Part shown: in pieces, positions 1 to 7,324 of the stretch | Position numbering within the stretch: the first letter of the stretch is position 1 | How the letters are laid out: each line of letters opens with the position of its first letter | Assembly: GCF_963975745.1 (NCBI RefSeq) | Contig: NZ_CAXBIB010000009.1 | Span: forward strand, 1-64,000 | Reading direction: 5' to 3' | Source: Parvibaculum sp963975745 | GTDB taxonomy: Bacteria; Pseudomonadota; Alphaproteobacteria; Parvibaculales; Parvibaculaceae | DNA length: 64,000 nt | Made by a program: the position numbers and the translations under genes | The notes under the pieces: generated by a model | Told to the model about the DNA's origin: nothing | Database searches by the model: none | What the model saw: the letters and a program-made list of their open reading frames with translations, nothing else

Positions 1-59
1 AAAACAGGGAATCATCACTACAATCCAAATGCCACTCTCTTTTGCAGAGGAATCCTCAG

Positions 60-74
60 GGGGAGGGTGGGAAG
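60..74. repeat. Remnant end of the multi-arm palindromic repeat
   Basis: The 15 bases here match the right-hand end of the repeats at 1751-1922 and 2874-3051 (the GGGGAGGGTGGGAAG tail). No other part of the repeat is visible, so this is either a decayed terminal fragment or chance in G-rich DNA. It sits just downstream of the globin gene, like the other copies, which lie between genes. The rest of 1-84 holds nothing I recognise. Confidence 0.35.
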
Positions 75-84
75 AAACCACGCC

Positions 85-522
85 TCAAACCGCCGCCACG
101 CCGAATTTCTTCGCCTGCTCCGCCACCACGGCGTCAAGATCGGTCAGCAACGCATCCCATGCGGCATCCGTTTCGGCCGTCCATTCCGCACCGAGGAGTT
201 CGCGGAACGTCTCCATCACCACGTTGAAGAAGGTCGTGAAGATGCGCGGCGGCACGCCGAAGCCTTCGTGATTGATCAGCTCGCTCTGGATCAGCGTCGT
301 CGAATAGGTGCGCGGTCCCAGAAAATCGAAAATGCAATCCAGTGCTTCCATCAGCATGTGGCCGCGCGCATTGCCGTCGGTGTCGAGGATGAAGAGCGGC
401 TCCATTTCGGGCGCCTGCGCGAAAAGCCGCGCATAGACATGCGGGCTCGGATCACCGGCTACTTCCGCCACGCGCTCGATCGAATGTTCGATCAGTTGTT
501 TTTGTTGTTCGTTCAGGCTCAT
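85..522 (-). CDS. Single-domain bacterial globin
   Basis: A 145-residue protein of the bacterial globin fold, close in layout to the haem domain of flavohaemoglobins but with no reductase domain attached. The likely proximal haem ligand is His85, in the segment INHEGFGV followed by PPRIF, which matches the F-helix pattern of the family; an aromatic and aliphatic C/E-helix region (FLGPRTY) precedes it. Such globins bind oxygen or nitric oxide in the cytoplasm. The ATG start is preceded by an AAGGGAGG-like ribosome site on the minus strand. The gene stands alone, with repeats upstream at 523-898. I cannot tell NO detoxification from oxygen sensing or delivery. Confidence 0.8.
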   Translation of the reverse strand: MSLNEQQKQLIEHSIERVAEVAGDPSPHVYARLFAQAPEMEPLFILDTDGNARGHMLMEALDCIFDFLGPRTYSTTLIQSELINHEGFGVPPRIFTTFFNVVMETFRELLGAEWTAETDAAWDALLTDLDAVVAEQAKKFGVAAV

Positions 523-898
523 GGGTGCCTCCCTTCCTTGTTCTTGTTTTGAGGAAGACTACACCACCAATGTCATCCCGGCGAAAGCCGCGGTCAGCGG
601 GTGCGACGAATTGTGCGGTACAGTTTGCCCCTGCACACCCTTGCATTCGTCATGCCCGGACTTGAATCACTGCTCTCCGGTTTAGTTTTCAAATCCAAAT
701 TTAAACGTCATGACCCGGCTCGTCCGGGTCATCCACGTCTTTCTTTCTCCTTTGAATGCCGCAAAGACGTGGATGGCCCGAATAAATCGGGCCATGACGG
801 CTTTGGGGTTGTATTGGAAGCCTCATTCTCGCAGCCGACTCTGCTTAACCGGACGGCAGTGGCTCAAGCCCGGCAATGACGGGTGTGGAGGGAACCCC
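523..898. other. Intergenic region with repeat debris
   Basis: Gene-free stretch between the globin promoter and the end of a hydrolase gene. It holds the cloverleaf repeat at 706-799 and, around it, fragments such as GTCATCCCGGC and GTCATGCCCGGAC that resemble the short palindromic repeats scattered through alphaproteobacterial genomes. I see no coding potential. Confidence 0.6.
706..799. repeat. Cloverleaf-shaped palindromic repeat (three arms plus outer stem)
   Basis: Direct reading shows an outer stem CGTC (706-709) with GACG (796-799). Inside are three perfect arms: ATGACCCGG 710-718 with CCGGGTCAT 724-732; CCACGTCTTT 733-742 with AAAGACGTGG 763-772; ATGGCCCGA 773-781 with TCGGGCCAT 787-795. 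The arms abut one another with no spare bases, so the 94-nt unit can fold as a closed cloverleaf on either strand. Elements with a CACGTCTTT/AAAGACGTG arm are known to me as common extragenic repeats in Rhizobiales relatives; that recognition is from memory. Confidence 0.75.
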
Positions 899-1666
899 TC
901 ACCCGTAAACCACCCCATGCCAGCCCGTGCGGTCAAACGGCTTCCAGGCGCCTTCCGCCTGCGCCAGACGGTCGGCGATGGCCCAGAGGACCATCGGGTT
1001 GACGCCCATGCCGAGATGGGTGGCCGTGACCTCGATATTATCCGTCTGCGGACCATTGGCTTCGCGGCAGTCTTCCCACGACACTACGCCGTCGCTTTTC
1101 GAATAGATCGCGGTGCAGGGCACCGGCGGGGCGATGCGGCGGCGCGTGGCGCGTTCGGCGCTGTGGCCGTTGACCTGTCCGTTGATGTGGCCACCCGGAT
1201 CGTGGTCGGCCCCGAAGGGGCTGCCCAGCGTCACGACCTGACGCACCAGTTGCGGGTATTCGCGGGCGAGTTCGCGCGCATAGATGCCGCCCAGGCTCCA
1301 GCCGACCAGGCTGATGCGGCGGCCGTAGCGTGTCGCCAGTTCGCGCAGGCGTTCGCGCAGGGCCTCATGCAGCGCCCGGCTCGGGCCCCAGTTGTGGCCC
1401 TGGTTCCAGGGATGCGTCGCATAACCCAGTTGGTCGAGATAGCGGCGGATCACGAAAGTCGCCTCGTCGCCGGTCAGCATGCCCGGCAGCACCAGCACGC
1501 CATGGCCGTCGCCGCGCGGGGCGTTGAGCAGCGCCGGCAGCGCCGGCGCCAGCGCGCCCATCTCGGCAAAGACGCGCAGCTCGCCGAGCCATGATAGCCA
1601 GCCCGGCTCCCGCGACGGTGTTTGCTTCTCGTCGAGGTCGTCCCGATTACCGATGATGTAAGCCAT
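899..1666 (-). CDS. Alpha/beta-hydrolase, lipase-like
   Basis: A 255-residue alpha/beta-hydrolase. The nucleophile elbow GWSLGG places the catalytic serine at residue 124; the following TLGSPFG segment and a late ATHLGMG histidine are typical of triacylglycerol-lipase or PGAP1-like acyl hydrolases. No signal peptide is visible, so it is probably cytosolic. Upstream in-frame starts exist up to 1738, but the start at 1666 is preceded by AAGGGG at good spacing and gives the natural N-terminus. Substrate unknown; lipase, esterase or polyhydroxyalkanoate-type depolymerase are all possible. It is followed upstream, on the same strand, by a repeat and the CDF gene, so it probably has its own transcript. 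Confidence 0.75.
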   Translation of the reverse strand: MAYIIGNRDDLDEKQTPSREPGWLSWLGELRVFAEMGALAPALPALLNAPRGDGHGVLVLPGMLTGDEATFVIRRYLDQLGYATHPWNQGHNWGPSRALHEALRERLRELATRYGRRISLVGWSLGGIYARELAREYPQLVRQVVTLGSPFGADHDPGGHINGQVNGHSAERATRRRIAPPVPCTAIYSKSDGVVSWEDCREANGPQTDNIEVTATHLGMGVNPMVLWAIADRLAQAEGAWKPFDRTGWHGVVYG

Positions 1667-1750
1667 TGCCGCCCCTTGCATACTGAGCACGATCATACCG
1701 CATTGCAGCATAAATTGCGCGGGGAAATTACAAGGCATCTTTACAGCCTT

Positions 1751-1922
1751 CCACCCTCCCCTCGGGGAGGGTCAAACGGCCGGAGGCCGTTTGGGGCGGG
1801 GGAATGCGCTTCGGGCGAAGCACTCGCCATCGAATGTGGCCGAATTTTCGGCAGCACCCCCGCCCCGAAATTTGCTCGCGTGCCGCTCGCAAAATGTCGA
1901 CCCTCCCCGAGGGGAGGGTGGG
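1751..1922. repeat. Multi-arm palindromic intergenic repeat, copy 1
   Basis: About 172 bp with inverted ends (CCACCCTCCCC at the left, GGGGAGGGTGG at the right). Inside are a hairpin in CCCTCCCC/GGGGAGGG, a second hairpin CAAACGGCC/GGCCGTTTG, a long-range pairing of GGGGCGGGGG with CCCCCGCCCC that encloses a variable segment, an arm TTTGC/GCAAA, and a last hairpin mirroring the first. The flanks are almost identical to copy 2 (2874-3051) in the same orientation, while the enclosed loop differs. It lies between the stop codon of the CDF gene and the hydrolase start. Confidence 0.85.
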
Positions 1923-1941
1923 ACGTTGCTGTTTGTCCAAT

Positions 1942-2841
1942 TCAACTCCCATGCCCCGCATCATCCGGGCAATCGGCAGCCTCGATCTGCACCGTCGCAT
2001 GGCCGATGCCGAATTTCTCCGCCAGCCTTGTCTTGATCGCGGTCAGCGCTGTGCCGGCGTCGGTATCGGGCGCGAGGCGGGCATGCAGCGTCGCCATCTT
2101 GCGTTCGGGGCTCAGCGACCAGGCATGCACGTGATGCACGTCGGCCAGCCCCGGCACTTCGGCCATCAGGTCGCCGGCGATGTCGCCGCCGTGCGCGTCT
2201 TCGGGGGCGCCTTCCATCAATATGTGCGCCGCCTCGCGGATGATCGACGCGGCGCTTCTGAGGATCAGCAGCGCCACCAGCACCGAAAGGATAGGGTCGA
2301 TCGCCGTGAAGCCGGTGTAGAGGATCGTGAGCGCCGCCGCGATTGCCGCGACCGAACCCAGAAGGTCGCCCATCACATGCAGCGCCGCGCCGCGCATGTT
2401 GAGATTGCCGTCGCCGCCATGCAGCAGTTTCAGCGCCACGATGTTGACGGCAAGGCCGGCAATGGCGACGGCGAGCATCGGCCCGGCCAGGATCTCGCGC
2501 GGTTCGAGAATGCGCGTTGCCGCCTCGAAGAGGATCCAGCCGACAAGACCCAGCATCACGATGCCGTTGGTGAAGGCGGCCAGCGTCTCGGCGCGGCCAT
2601 AGCCATAGGAGCGGGCGATGTCGGCGGGCTTGCGTGCCAGCCGCGTCGCCACCCATGCCAGCATCAGCGCGCCGGTATCGGTCAGCATGTGGCCGGCATC
2701 GGCGATCAGCGCCAGCGAGCCCGAGAACACGCCGCCGATGAACTCGACCACCATGAAAGTGCCGGTCAGCCACATCGCGAGGAACACGCGACGCTCGTTT
2801 GCGTGGCTGTGATCGTGTGCGTGATGGTGGTGCGTACTCAT
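1942..2841 (-). CDS. Cation diffusion facilitator (zinc-type efflux pump)
   Basis: A 299-residue cation diffusion facilitator. The N-terminus is histidine-rich (HHHHAHDHSH, residues 4-13), as in CzcD/ZitB-type pumps that collect Zn, Co or Cd. Six hydrophobic segments follow; helix II carries HMLTD (His51, Asp55) and helix V carries HVMGD, the two HxxxD pairs that form the transport site. The C-terminal 90 residues look like the cytoplasmic dimer domain. It would swap cytoplasmic divalent metal for protons at the inner membrane. Start 2841 (MSTHHHH) has a GGAAG site just upstream; an alternative ATG is at 2868. The upstream neighbour on the same strand is a SmtB/CzrA-type repressor, which fits a metal-induced efflux unit, although a 178-bp repeat separates them. 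Confidence 0.88.
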   Translation of the reverse strand: MSTHHHHAHDHSHANERRVFLAMWLTGTFMVVEFIGGVFSGSLALIADAGHMLTDTGALMLAWVATRLARKPADIARSYGYGRAETLAAFTNGIVMLGLVGWILFEAATRILEPREILAGPMLAVAIAGLAVNIVALKLLHGGDGNLNMRGAALHVMGDLLGSVAAIAAALTILYTGFTAIDPILSVLVALLILRSAASIIREAAHILMEGAPEDAHGGDIAGDLMAEVPGLADVHHVHAWSLSPERKMATLHARLAPDTDAGTALTAIKTRLAEKFGIGHATVQIEAADCPDDAGHGS

Positions 2842-2873
2842 TTCATTTCTTCCATTCGCTCTCGGCATCTCTT

Positions 2874-3051
2874 CCCCCCCTCCCCTCGGGGAGGGTCAAA
2901 CGGCCGAAGGCCGTTTGGGGCGGGGGTGCAGCGGTTCGAGCGAAGTACACGCTGACGACTGTACTCGAGTTGCCGGCTGCGGCCCCCGCCCCGAAATTTG
3001 CGCGCGTGCCGCTCGCAAATTGTCGACCCTCCCCGAGGGGAGGGTGGGAAG
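2874..3051. repeat. Multi-arm palindromic intergenic repeat, copy 2
   Basis: Second copy of the repeat at 1751-1922, same orientation, with matching left block (hairpin, CAAACGGCC/GGCCGTTTG arm, GGGGCGGGGG) and right block (CCCCCGCCCC, AATTTGC/GCAAATT arm, final hairpin). The enclosed middle is unrelated to that of copy 1. It lies between the repressor stop codon and the CDF start, so it would be part of the transcript if the two genes are co-transcribed. Confidence 0.85.
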
Positions 3052-3079
3052 ATTTCAACGGCAGGTGCAGCGCGCATCC

Positions 3080-3409
3080 TCATTCCGCCTCCTCGTTCAC
3101 ATGCGCGATCATGTCGGAAATCACATGCGCGACATGCGCATCATGCACGCGGTAGAAAATCTGCTTGCCGCGCCGCTCGGGGCTGACGAGGCGCGTCGCG
3201 CGCAACAGGCGCAGATGGTGGCTGACCAGCGAGACCGAGAGGCCGAGGGCGGCGGCGATGTCGCCGACGGCGCGCGGGCCATCCAGTGTCGCCACGACGA
3301 TGCGCAGACGGCTCGGATCGCCCAGCATCTTGAACATGTCGGCCAGCTCGGCCGTCTTGTCGTCGTCGAGCGGGAGCGGTGCGGACCGGAGGGTCTTCGG
3401 AACTGCCAT
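3080..3409 (-). CDS. ArsR/SmtB-family zinc-responsive repressor (CzrA/SmtB type)
   Basis: A 109-residue winged-helix repressor. The recognition helix lies in LSVSLVSHHLRLLRATRLV (residues about 57-75). The C-terminal helix carries Asp90, His92, His103 and Glu106, exactly the D-x-H-x10-H-x2-E spacing of the alpha-5 zinc site of SmtB/CzrA; no alpha-3 cysteine pair is present, so arsenic sensing is unlikely. It should bind DNA when metal-free and release it on Zn or Co binding. A TGAA-N6-TTCA palindrome at 3421-3442, just upstream of this start, is the expected operator. The chosen ATG at 3409 leaves that operator outside the gene; the longer frame to 3439 would run through it. The downstream CDF pump is the likely target. 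Confidence 0.9.
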   Translation of the reverse strand: MAVPKTLRSAPLPLDDDKTAELADMFKMLGDPSRLRIVVATLDGPRAVGDIAAALGLSVSLVSHHLRLLRATRLVSPERRGKQIFYRVHDAHVAHVISDMIAHVNEEAE

Positions 3410-3420
3410 GATGAGCCATA

Positions 3421-3442
3421 CAATTGAATATGTGTTCAACTG
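3421..3442. promoter_or_regulatory. SmtB/CzrA-type operator
   Basis: Inverted repeat with half-sites CA.TTGAA and TTCAA.TG around a 6-base centre. The core TGAA-N6-TTCA is the known 12-2-12-type half operator of CzrA/SmtB proteins. It ends 12 bases upstream of the repressor start, so binding would block its promoter. It may also act on the divergent purT promoter (purT starts at 3521). Confidence 0.75.
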
Positions 3443-3520
3443 TTAGCATTGAAAAGCGGGCTGCACAAGCCCCGCCGATCCGTGCTAGACCCGCCGCCCT
3501 AACGGTTCAAGGAGGCCCCC

Positions 3521-4720
3521 ATGCGCATCGGCACGCCGCTTTCCCCGTCGGCCACGCGGGTCATGCTGCTGGGCTCAGGCGAGCTCGGCAAGGAACTTGC
3601 CATCGAGCTGCAGCGCTATGGCGTCGAGGTCATCGCGGTCGACCGCTATGCCGACGCGCCGGCGCAGCAGGTGGCCCATCGTGCCCATGTCATCGCGATG
3701 ACCGACGCCAAGGCGCTGCGGGCGCTGATCGAAAAGGAACGGCCGCATATCGTCATTCCCGAGATCGAGGCGATCGCGACGGCGGAACTGGCGAAGATCG
3801 AGGCCGAGGGTCTTGCCGAAGTGATCCCGACCGCGCGGGCGACACAATTGACCATGAACCGCGAAGGCATCCGCCGTCTGGCGGCCGAGGAACTCGGTCT
3901 GCCGGTGTCGCCCTATGCCTTTGCGTCGAGTGCTGCCGAACTGAAAGCCGCGATCGACGGCGGCATCGGCTTTCCCTGTTTCGTCAAACCGGTCATGTCG
4001 TCCTCCGGCAAGGGCCAGAGCCTGCTCGAGGCGCCGGGCGGGGTGCAGAAGGCCTGGGACCATGCCATGGCGGCCGGCCGCGTCGAGGCGCCGCGTGTCA
4101 TTGTCGAGGGCATGGTGGATTTCGACTACGAGATCACGCTGCTGACTGTGCGCGCCAGGGGGCAGGGCGGTGGCTTCGAGACGCAGTTCTGCGCGCCGGT
4201 CGGCCATCGTCAGGTCAAGGGCGATTATGTCGAGAGCTGGCAGCCGCAGGCAATGAGCGAAAAGGCACTCCGGGCCTCGCGCGAGATCGCCAGGAAGGTG
4301 ACGGACGCGCTGGGCGGCCGGGGGATCTTCGGCGTCGAGCTGTTCGTCAAGGACGACAAGGTCTGCTTCTCCGAAGTCAGTCCGCGTCCGCACGACACCG
4401 GTCTCGTCACGCTGGTGACCCAGTATCAGAGCGAATTTGCGCTGCATGCGCGTGCCGTGCTCGGTCTGCCGGTGTCGGTCGAGACGGTGTCGCCGGGTGC
4501 CAGCGCCGTTATCTATGGCGGATGCGATGCGAAGGGCATTGCCTTCGAAGGGCTCGATCAGGCGCTGGCGCTGCCGGGCACCGAAGTGCGGCTGTTCGGC
4601 AAGCCTGAAGCCTTTGCGAAGCGGCGCATGGGCGTCGCGCTGGCGCGCGCGGCGACGGCGGACGAGGCGCGGGTGCGGGCAAAACAGGCGGCCGGCCTCG
4701 TGAAGCCCGTGGCCGGATAA
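3521..4720 (+). CDS. purT: Formate-dependent phosphoribosylglycinamide formyltransferase (GAR transformylase 2)
   Basis: A 399-residue ATP-grasp enzyme that joins formate to GAR using ATP, the folate-independent third step of purine synthesis in the cytosol. The N-terminal Rossmann-like part reads VMLLGSGELGKELAIELQRYGVEVIAVD; the ATP-grasp core includes KPVMSSSGKGQS and the metal-binding end FGVELFVKDDKVCFSEVSPRPHDTG. Length and N-terminus match the family. The ATG is preceded by AAGGAGG. It stands alone, divergent from the ArsR gene. Confidence 0.95.
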   Translation: MRIGTPLSPSATRVMLLGSGELGKELAIELQRYGVEVIAVDRYADAPAQQVAHRAHVIAMTDAKALRALIEKERPHIVIPEIEAIATAELAKIEAEGLAEVIPTARATQLTMNREGIRRLAAEELGLPVSPYAFASSAAELKAAIDGGIGFPCFVKPVMSSSGKGQSLLEAPGGVQKAWDHAMAAGRVEAPRVIVEGMVDFDYEITLLTVRARGQGGGFETQFCAPVGHRQVKGDYVESWQPQAMSEKALRASREIARKVTDALGGRGIFGVELFVKDDKVCFSEVSPRPHDTGLVTLVTQYQSEFALHARAVLGLPVSVETVSPGASAVIYGGCDAKGIAFEGLDQALALPGTEVRLFGKPEAFAKRRMGVALARAATADEARVRAKQAAGLVKPVAG

Positions 4721-4831
4721 TTTATTTCCCGCCGGGACTCGCGGTGCGTTGCCAAGTGTCCTATCTCTAGCAGCCGGTTGCCCTGTCCGTTTCGTTCCTG
4801 AAGCAGAGCGGGCAAACGAAGGAGTCGGCGA

Positions 4832-5782
4832 TTGACGCTGCTGTTTCTGGTTCTCGGTCTGGTGCTGCTTCTGGGCGGCGCCGAATTTCTGGTCAAGGGC
4901 GCGGCCGGACTTGCGACGCGGCTTGGCGTTTCGCCCTTTCTGATCGGACTGACCCTGGTCGGGTTCGGCACCTCCTCGCCGGAGCTGGTCGCCAGCCTCG
5001 AAGGCGCCTTTCGCGGCTATCCCGGCATTGCGGTCGGCAATGTCGTCGGCTCCAACATCGCCAATATCCTTCTCATTCTCGGTATTGCCGGTCTCGTCTG
5101 GCCGATGACCGTCGAGCGCGGCACGCTGAAGCGCGATGGCACGATGATGCTGGCGGCCGCCGCGGTGATGACCGTCGTCTGCGTCTACGGCTTCCTGTCG
5201 CGCGGCGTCGGCATCACCTTCCTGCTGCTGCTGGCCGCCTATCTCGTCTATACCTACCGCGCCGACCGCAAATGTCAGGACGGCACCGCCGAGATGCATG
5301 CGGCCGAGGCGGCCTTCCTGCAGGCGGGTCCGCGTTTCGGGTTGCTGATCGAACTGGTCATGGCGCTGGGCGGTCTCGTCGCACTGGTCGCCGGCGCCTC
5401 GCTGCTGGTCGACAGTGCCGTCGTGCTGGCCGACCGCTTCGGCATCTCCGACTCGGTGATCGGTCTGACCGTCGTCGCCATCGGCACCTCGCTGCCGGAG
5501 CTCGCAACCTCGGTCCTTGCCGCCTTCCGCCGCAAATCCGAGATCGCCATCGGCAATGTGGTCGGCAGCAATATCTTCAACGTGCTTGGCATCGCCGGCA
5601 CGGTCGCCGTCGTCAAGCCGATCACCGTGCCGGCCGACATCGCCTCGTTCGACATCTGGGTCATGGGCGGGGCGACACTGGTGTTCCTCTTCTTCGCCTT
5701 CACCGGGGCACGGCTCGGGCGCATCGAGTCGCTGCTGCTGCTGGTCGGCTACGGGGCCTATCTCGCCTTCCTTCTGCGCTAA
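4832..5782 (+). CDS. CaCA-family calcium/sodium antiporter (YrbG-like)
   Basis: A 316-residue inner-membrane exchanger built from two inverted halves. Each half carries an alpha-repeat: GFGTSSPELVAS followed by GNVVGSNIANILLILG in the first, and AIGTSLPELATS followed by GNVVGSNIFNVLGIAG in the second; the Glu of each SPEL/LPEL is the ion ligand in this family. About ten hydrophobic segments. It would exchange Ca2+ for Na+ or H+. The start is TTG at 4832, chosen because AAGGAG lies 8-12 bases upstream and the first helix begins at once. The triple GTGACAG array begins right after its stop codon. Confidence 0.9.
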   Translation: MTLLFLVLGLVLLLGGAEFLVKGAAGLATRLGVSPFLIGLTLVGFGTSSPELVASLEGAFRGYPGIAVGNVVGSNIANILLILGIAGLVWPMTVERGTLKRDGTMMLAAAAVMTVVCVYGFLSRGVGITFLLLLAAYLVYTYRADRKCQDGTAEMHAAEAAFLQAGPRFGLLIELVMALGGLVALVAGASLLVDSAVVLADRFGISDSVIGLTVVAIGTSLPELATSVLAAFRRKSEIAIGNVVGSNIFNVLGIAGTVAVVKPITVPADIASFDIWVMGGATLVFLFFAFTGARLGRIESLLLLVGYGAYLAFLLR

Positions 5783-5783
5783 T

Positions 5784-5846
5784 GTGACAGTTTCGTGACA
5801 GTTGCGTGACAGAGGGGGGTAAGCGGTCATTCCGCTGTGCTGTCAC
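5784..5846. promoter_or_regulatory. 11-bp-phased GTGACAG array with inverted CTGTCAC, copy 1
   Basis: GTGACAG occurs at 5784, 5795 and 5806, an exact 11-bp spacing (one helical turn), followed 34 bp after the third by the inverted CTGTCAC at 5840-5846. The same layout recurs at 48891-48951. It begins two bases after the antiporter stop codon and lies 126 bp upstream of the LysR-type gene. I do not know a regulator for this motif. Confidence 0.6.
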
Positions 5847-5971
5847 AATTGCCCCCGACATACCTCTTTCCTGCAAATCGACCATTGCTTTTTCGCATTT
5901 CAATGGTGATGCAAGACCCCTATGCTGTTTACGCAACCCTCGGTTTCGGTCTGGTGGCAGGGCTCAAGTCC

Positions 5972-6931
5972 ATGAATTGGGACGATTTACGGTTCTTTCT
6001 GGCTGTGGCGGGGGCGGGCAGCCTGTCGGGCGCCGGCCAGCAGCTTGGCGTCAACACGACCACCGTGCTGCGCCGTGTCGCCTCGCTGGAGGACGATCTC
6101 GGCGCGCGGCTGTTCGAGCGCGAGCGCACCGGCTATCGCCTTACAGCTGCAGGAGAAAAGCTCGTCGAGGCACTGGAGCCCGTCGACCGGCGCCTGTCGG
6201 CCCTGCCGCGCGATTTCGCAGCCGCCGGCGGCGGTGCCGAGGGCATCGTCCGGCTGGCGGCCAGCGATGTCGTTGCCGCCACGCTGCTGGCACCCGAACT
6301 TCCGTCCTTCCGGCAGGCGCATCCCGGTCTCGAACTCGAGATCGTCACCGATCCGCGTCTTGCCGCGGCCGGCGCCGCGCCGCGCATCGGCAATCCACTC
6401 AAGGATGTCGATGTGGCCCTGCGTCTGGCGCGGCCGACACAGGGCGACATGCTGATGCGCAAGGTTGGCGACATGGCCTACGGGCTCTATGCCATCCCGT
6501 CCTATCTCGAAGAGCGCGGGCATCCGCGCCAGATGGCCGACATCGCCGGCCACGATCTGATCGGCTTTCCGCGCGCCGAAACACCGCTGGGGCCGGTCTG
6601 GTGGTTTTCGCGGGCGGAAAAGTCGGCACAGGTCGCGCTGCGTTCGTCCAGCGTAGCAGCCCGTGCCGAAGCGGCCCGGCGCGGGCTCGGCCTTGCCGCC
6701 TTGCCGTGTATCCTTGCCGATGCCGATGCTGGCCTCCAGCGGGTCTTCGGGCCCGATCTGCTGGGTGCGCTGGAAATGTGGTTGCTTGCACGCAACGACC
6801 TTGCCCAACTGGCCCATGTTCGGGCCGTGATGGAATTCGTCGTCGATGCGGTGAAGCGTCATCGCGGAGCGCTGGAGGGTCGTGCGCAGGAAGTTATGGA
6901 ACTGCCACGCCAGCTCCATCCAAACCATTGA
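5972..6931 (+). CDS. LysR-family transcriptional regulator
   Basis: A 319-residue LysR-type regulator. The N-terminal winged helix spans residues 1-60 (WDDLRFFLAVAGAGSLSGAG, then QLGVNTTTVLRRVASLEDDLG, LFER..GYRLTAAG), followed by a linker helix and a two-lobe effector-binding domain that starts near residue 90 (GIVRLAASDVVAATLLAP). The ORF is open to 5837, but the start at 5972 gives the standard N-terminus; no strong ribosome site is visible. The target and inducer are unknown. No divergent partner gene exists, since its upstream neighbour runs in the same direction, so it may act elsewhere. Confidence 0.85.
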   Translation: MNWDDLRFFLAVAGAGSLSGAGQQLGVNTTTVLRRVASLEDDLGARLFERERTGYRLTAAGEKLVEALEPVDRRLSALPRDFAAAGGGAEGIVRLAASDVVAATLLAPELPSFRQAHPGLELEIVTDPRLAAAGAAPRIGNPLKDVDVALRLARPTQGDMLMRKVGDMAYGLYAIPSYLEERGHPRQMADIAGHDLIGFPRAETPLGPVWWFSRAEKSAQVALRSSSVAARAEAARRGLGLAALPCILADADAGLQRVFGPDLLGALEMWLLARNDLAQLAHVRAVMEFVVDAVKRHRGALEGRAQEVMELPRQLHPNH

Positions 6932-7324
6932 AAAGCCGTGAAAATTTCCTCTTTGTCGTTGCCTTTCCGCGCCGATCTGGCGTAAGAATCCTTTGCAGAT
7001 GCGGGACGGGTTAGCCTTAACGCGCTCTTAATTTTCGGGCCGCTACGTTGGTGCGGCATCGGCCCGGGCCTTGTTGCGTGTATCGAAGCGGGGGCCGTTT
7101 GCAGCTGCGATCTCGCCACAGTTTCGACCCACGACATTCGTAGGCTGAGAATCGGTGAGGGTCTTATTGCTCGCCGTGTTTTTCGCGGTTGTCGATCCCG
7201 GATCGTGCCGGGTGTTTTTGGACGGCGTATTAACCGAAATGCCACCATAAGTGGCGAAACTCTGATTTTCGTGGCCGCGATGTCTCCGGTGTCCGGCAGC
7301 ACTCTCTCAAGGGAATAAAAAAAC
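6932..7324. other. Leader and promoter region of the mre operon
   Basis: About 390 gene-free bases between the LysR gene and mreB. They contain the CtrA-type full site at 7017-7031 and another TTAACC half-site near 7209. No open frame with coding character is visible. The length leaves room for more than one promoter and a 5' leader of up to 300 nt. Confidence 0.6.
7017..7031. promoter_or_regulatory. CtrA-type binding site (TTAA-N7-TTAA)
   Basis: TTAA CGCGCTC TTAA is a perfect match to the CtrA consensus core. It is about 290 bp upstream of mreB. CtrA is the cell-cycle response regulator of most alphaproteobacteria. Such a site occurs by chance only rarely in DNA this GC-rich, but promoter position is unverified. 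Confidence 0.5.

Noticed and set aside
3575..5830. A 751-codon minus-strand frame opposite purT and the antiporter gene
   Set aside because: Its translation is low-complexity and charged, crosses the purT/antiporter junction, and has no recognisable domain.
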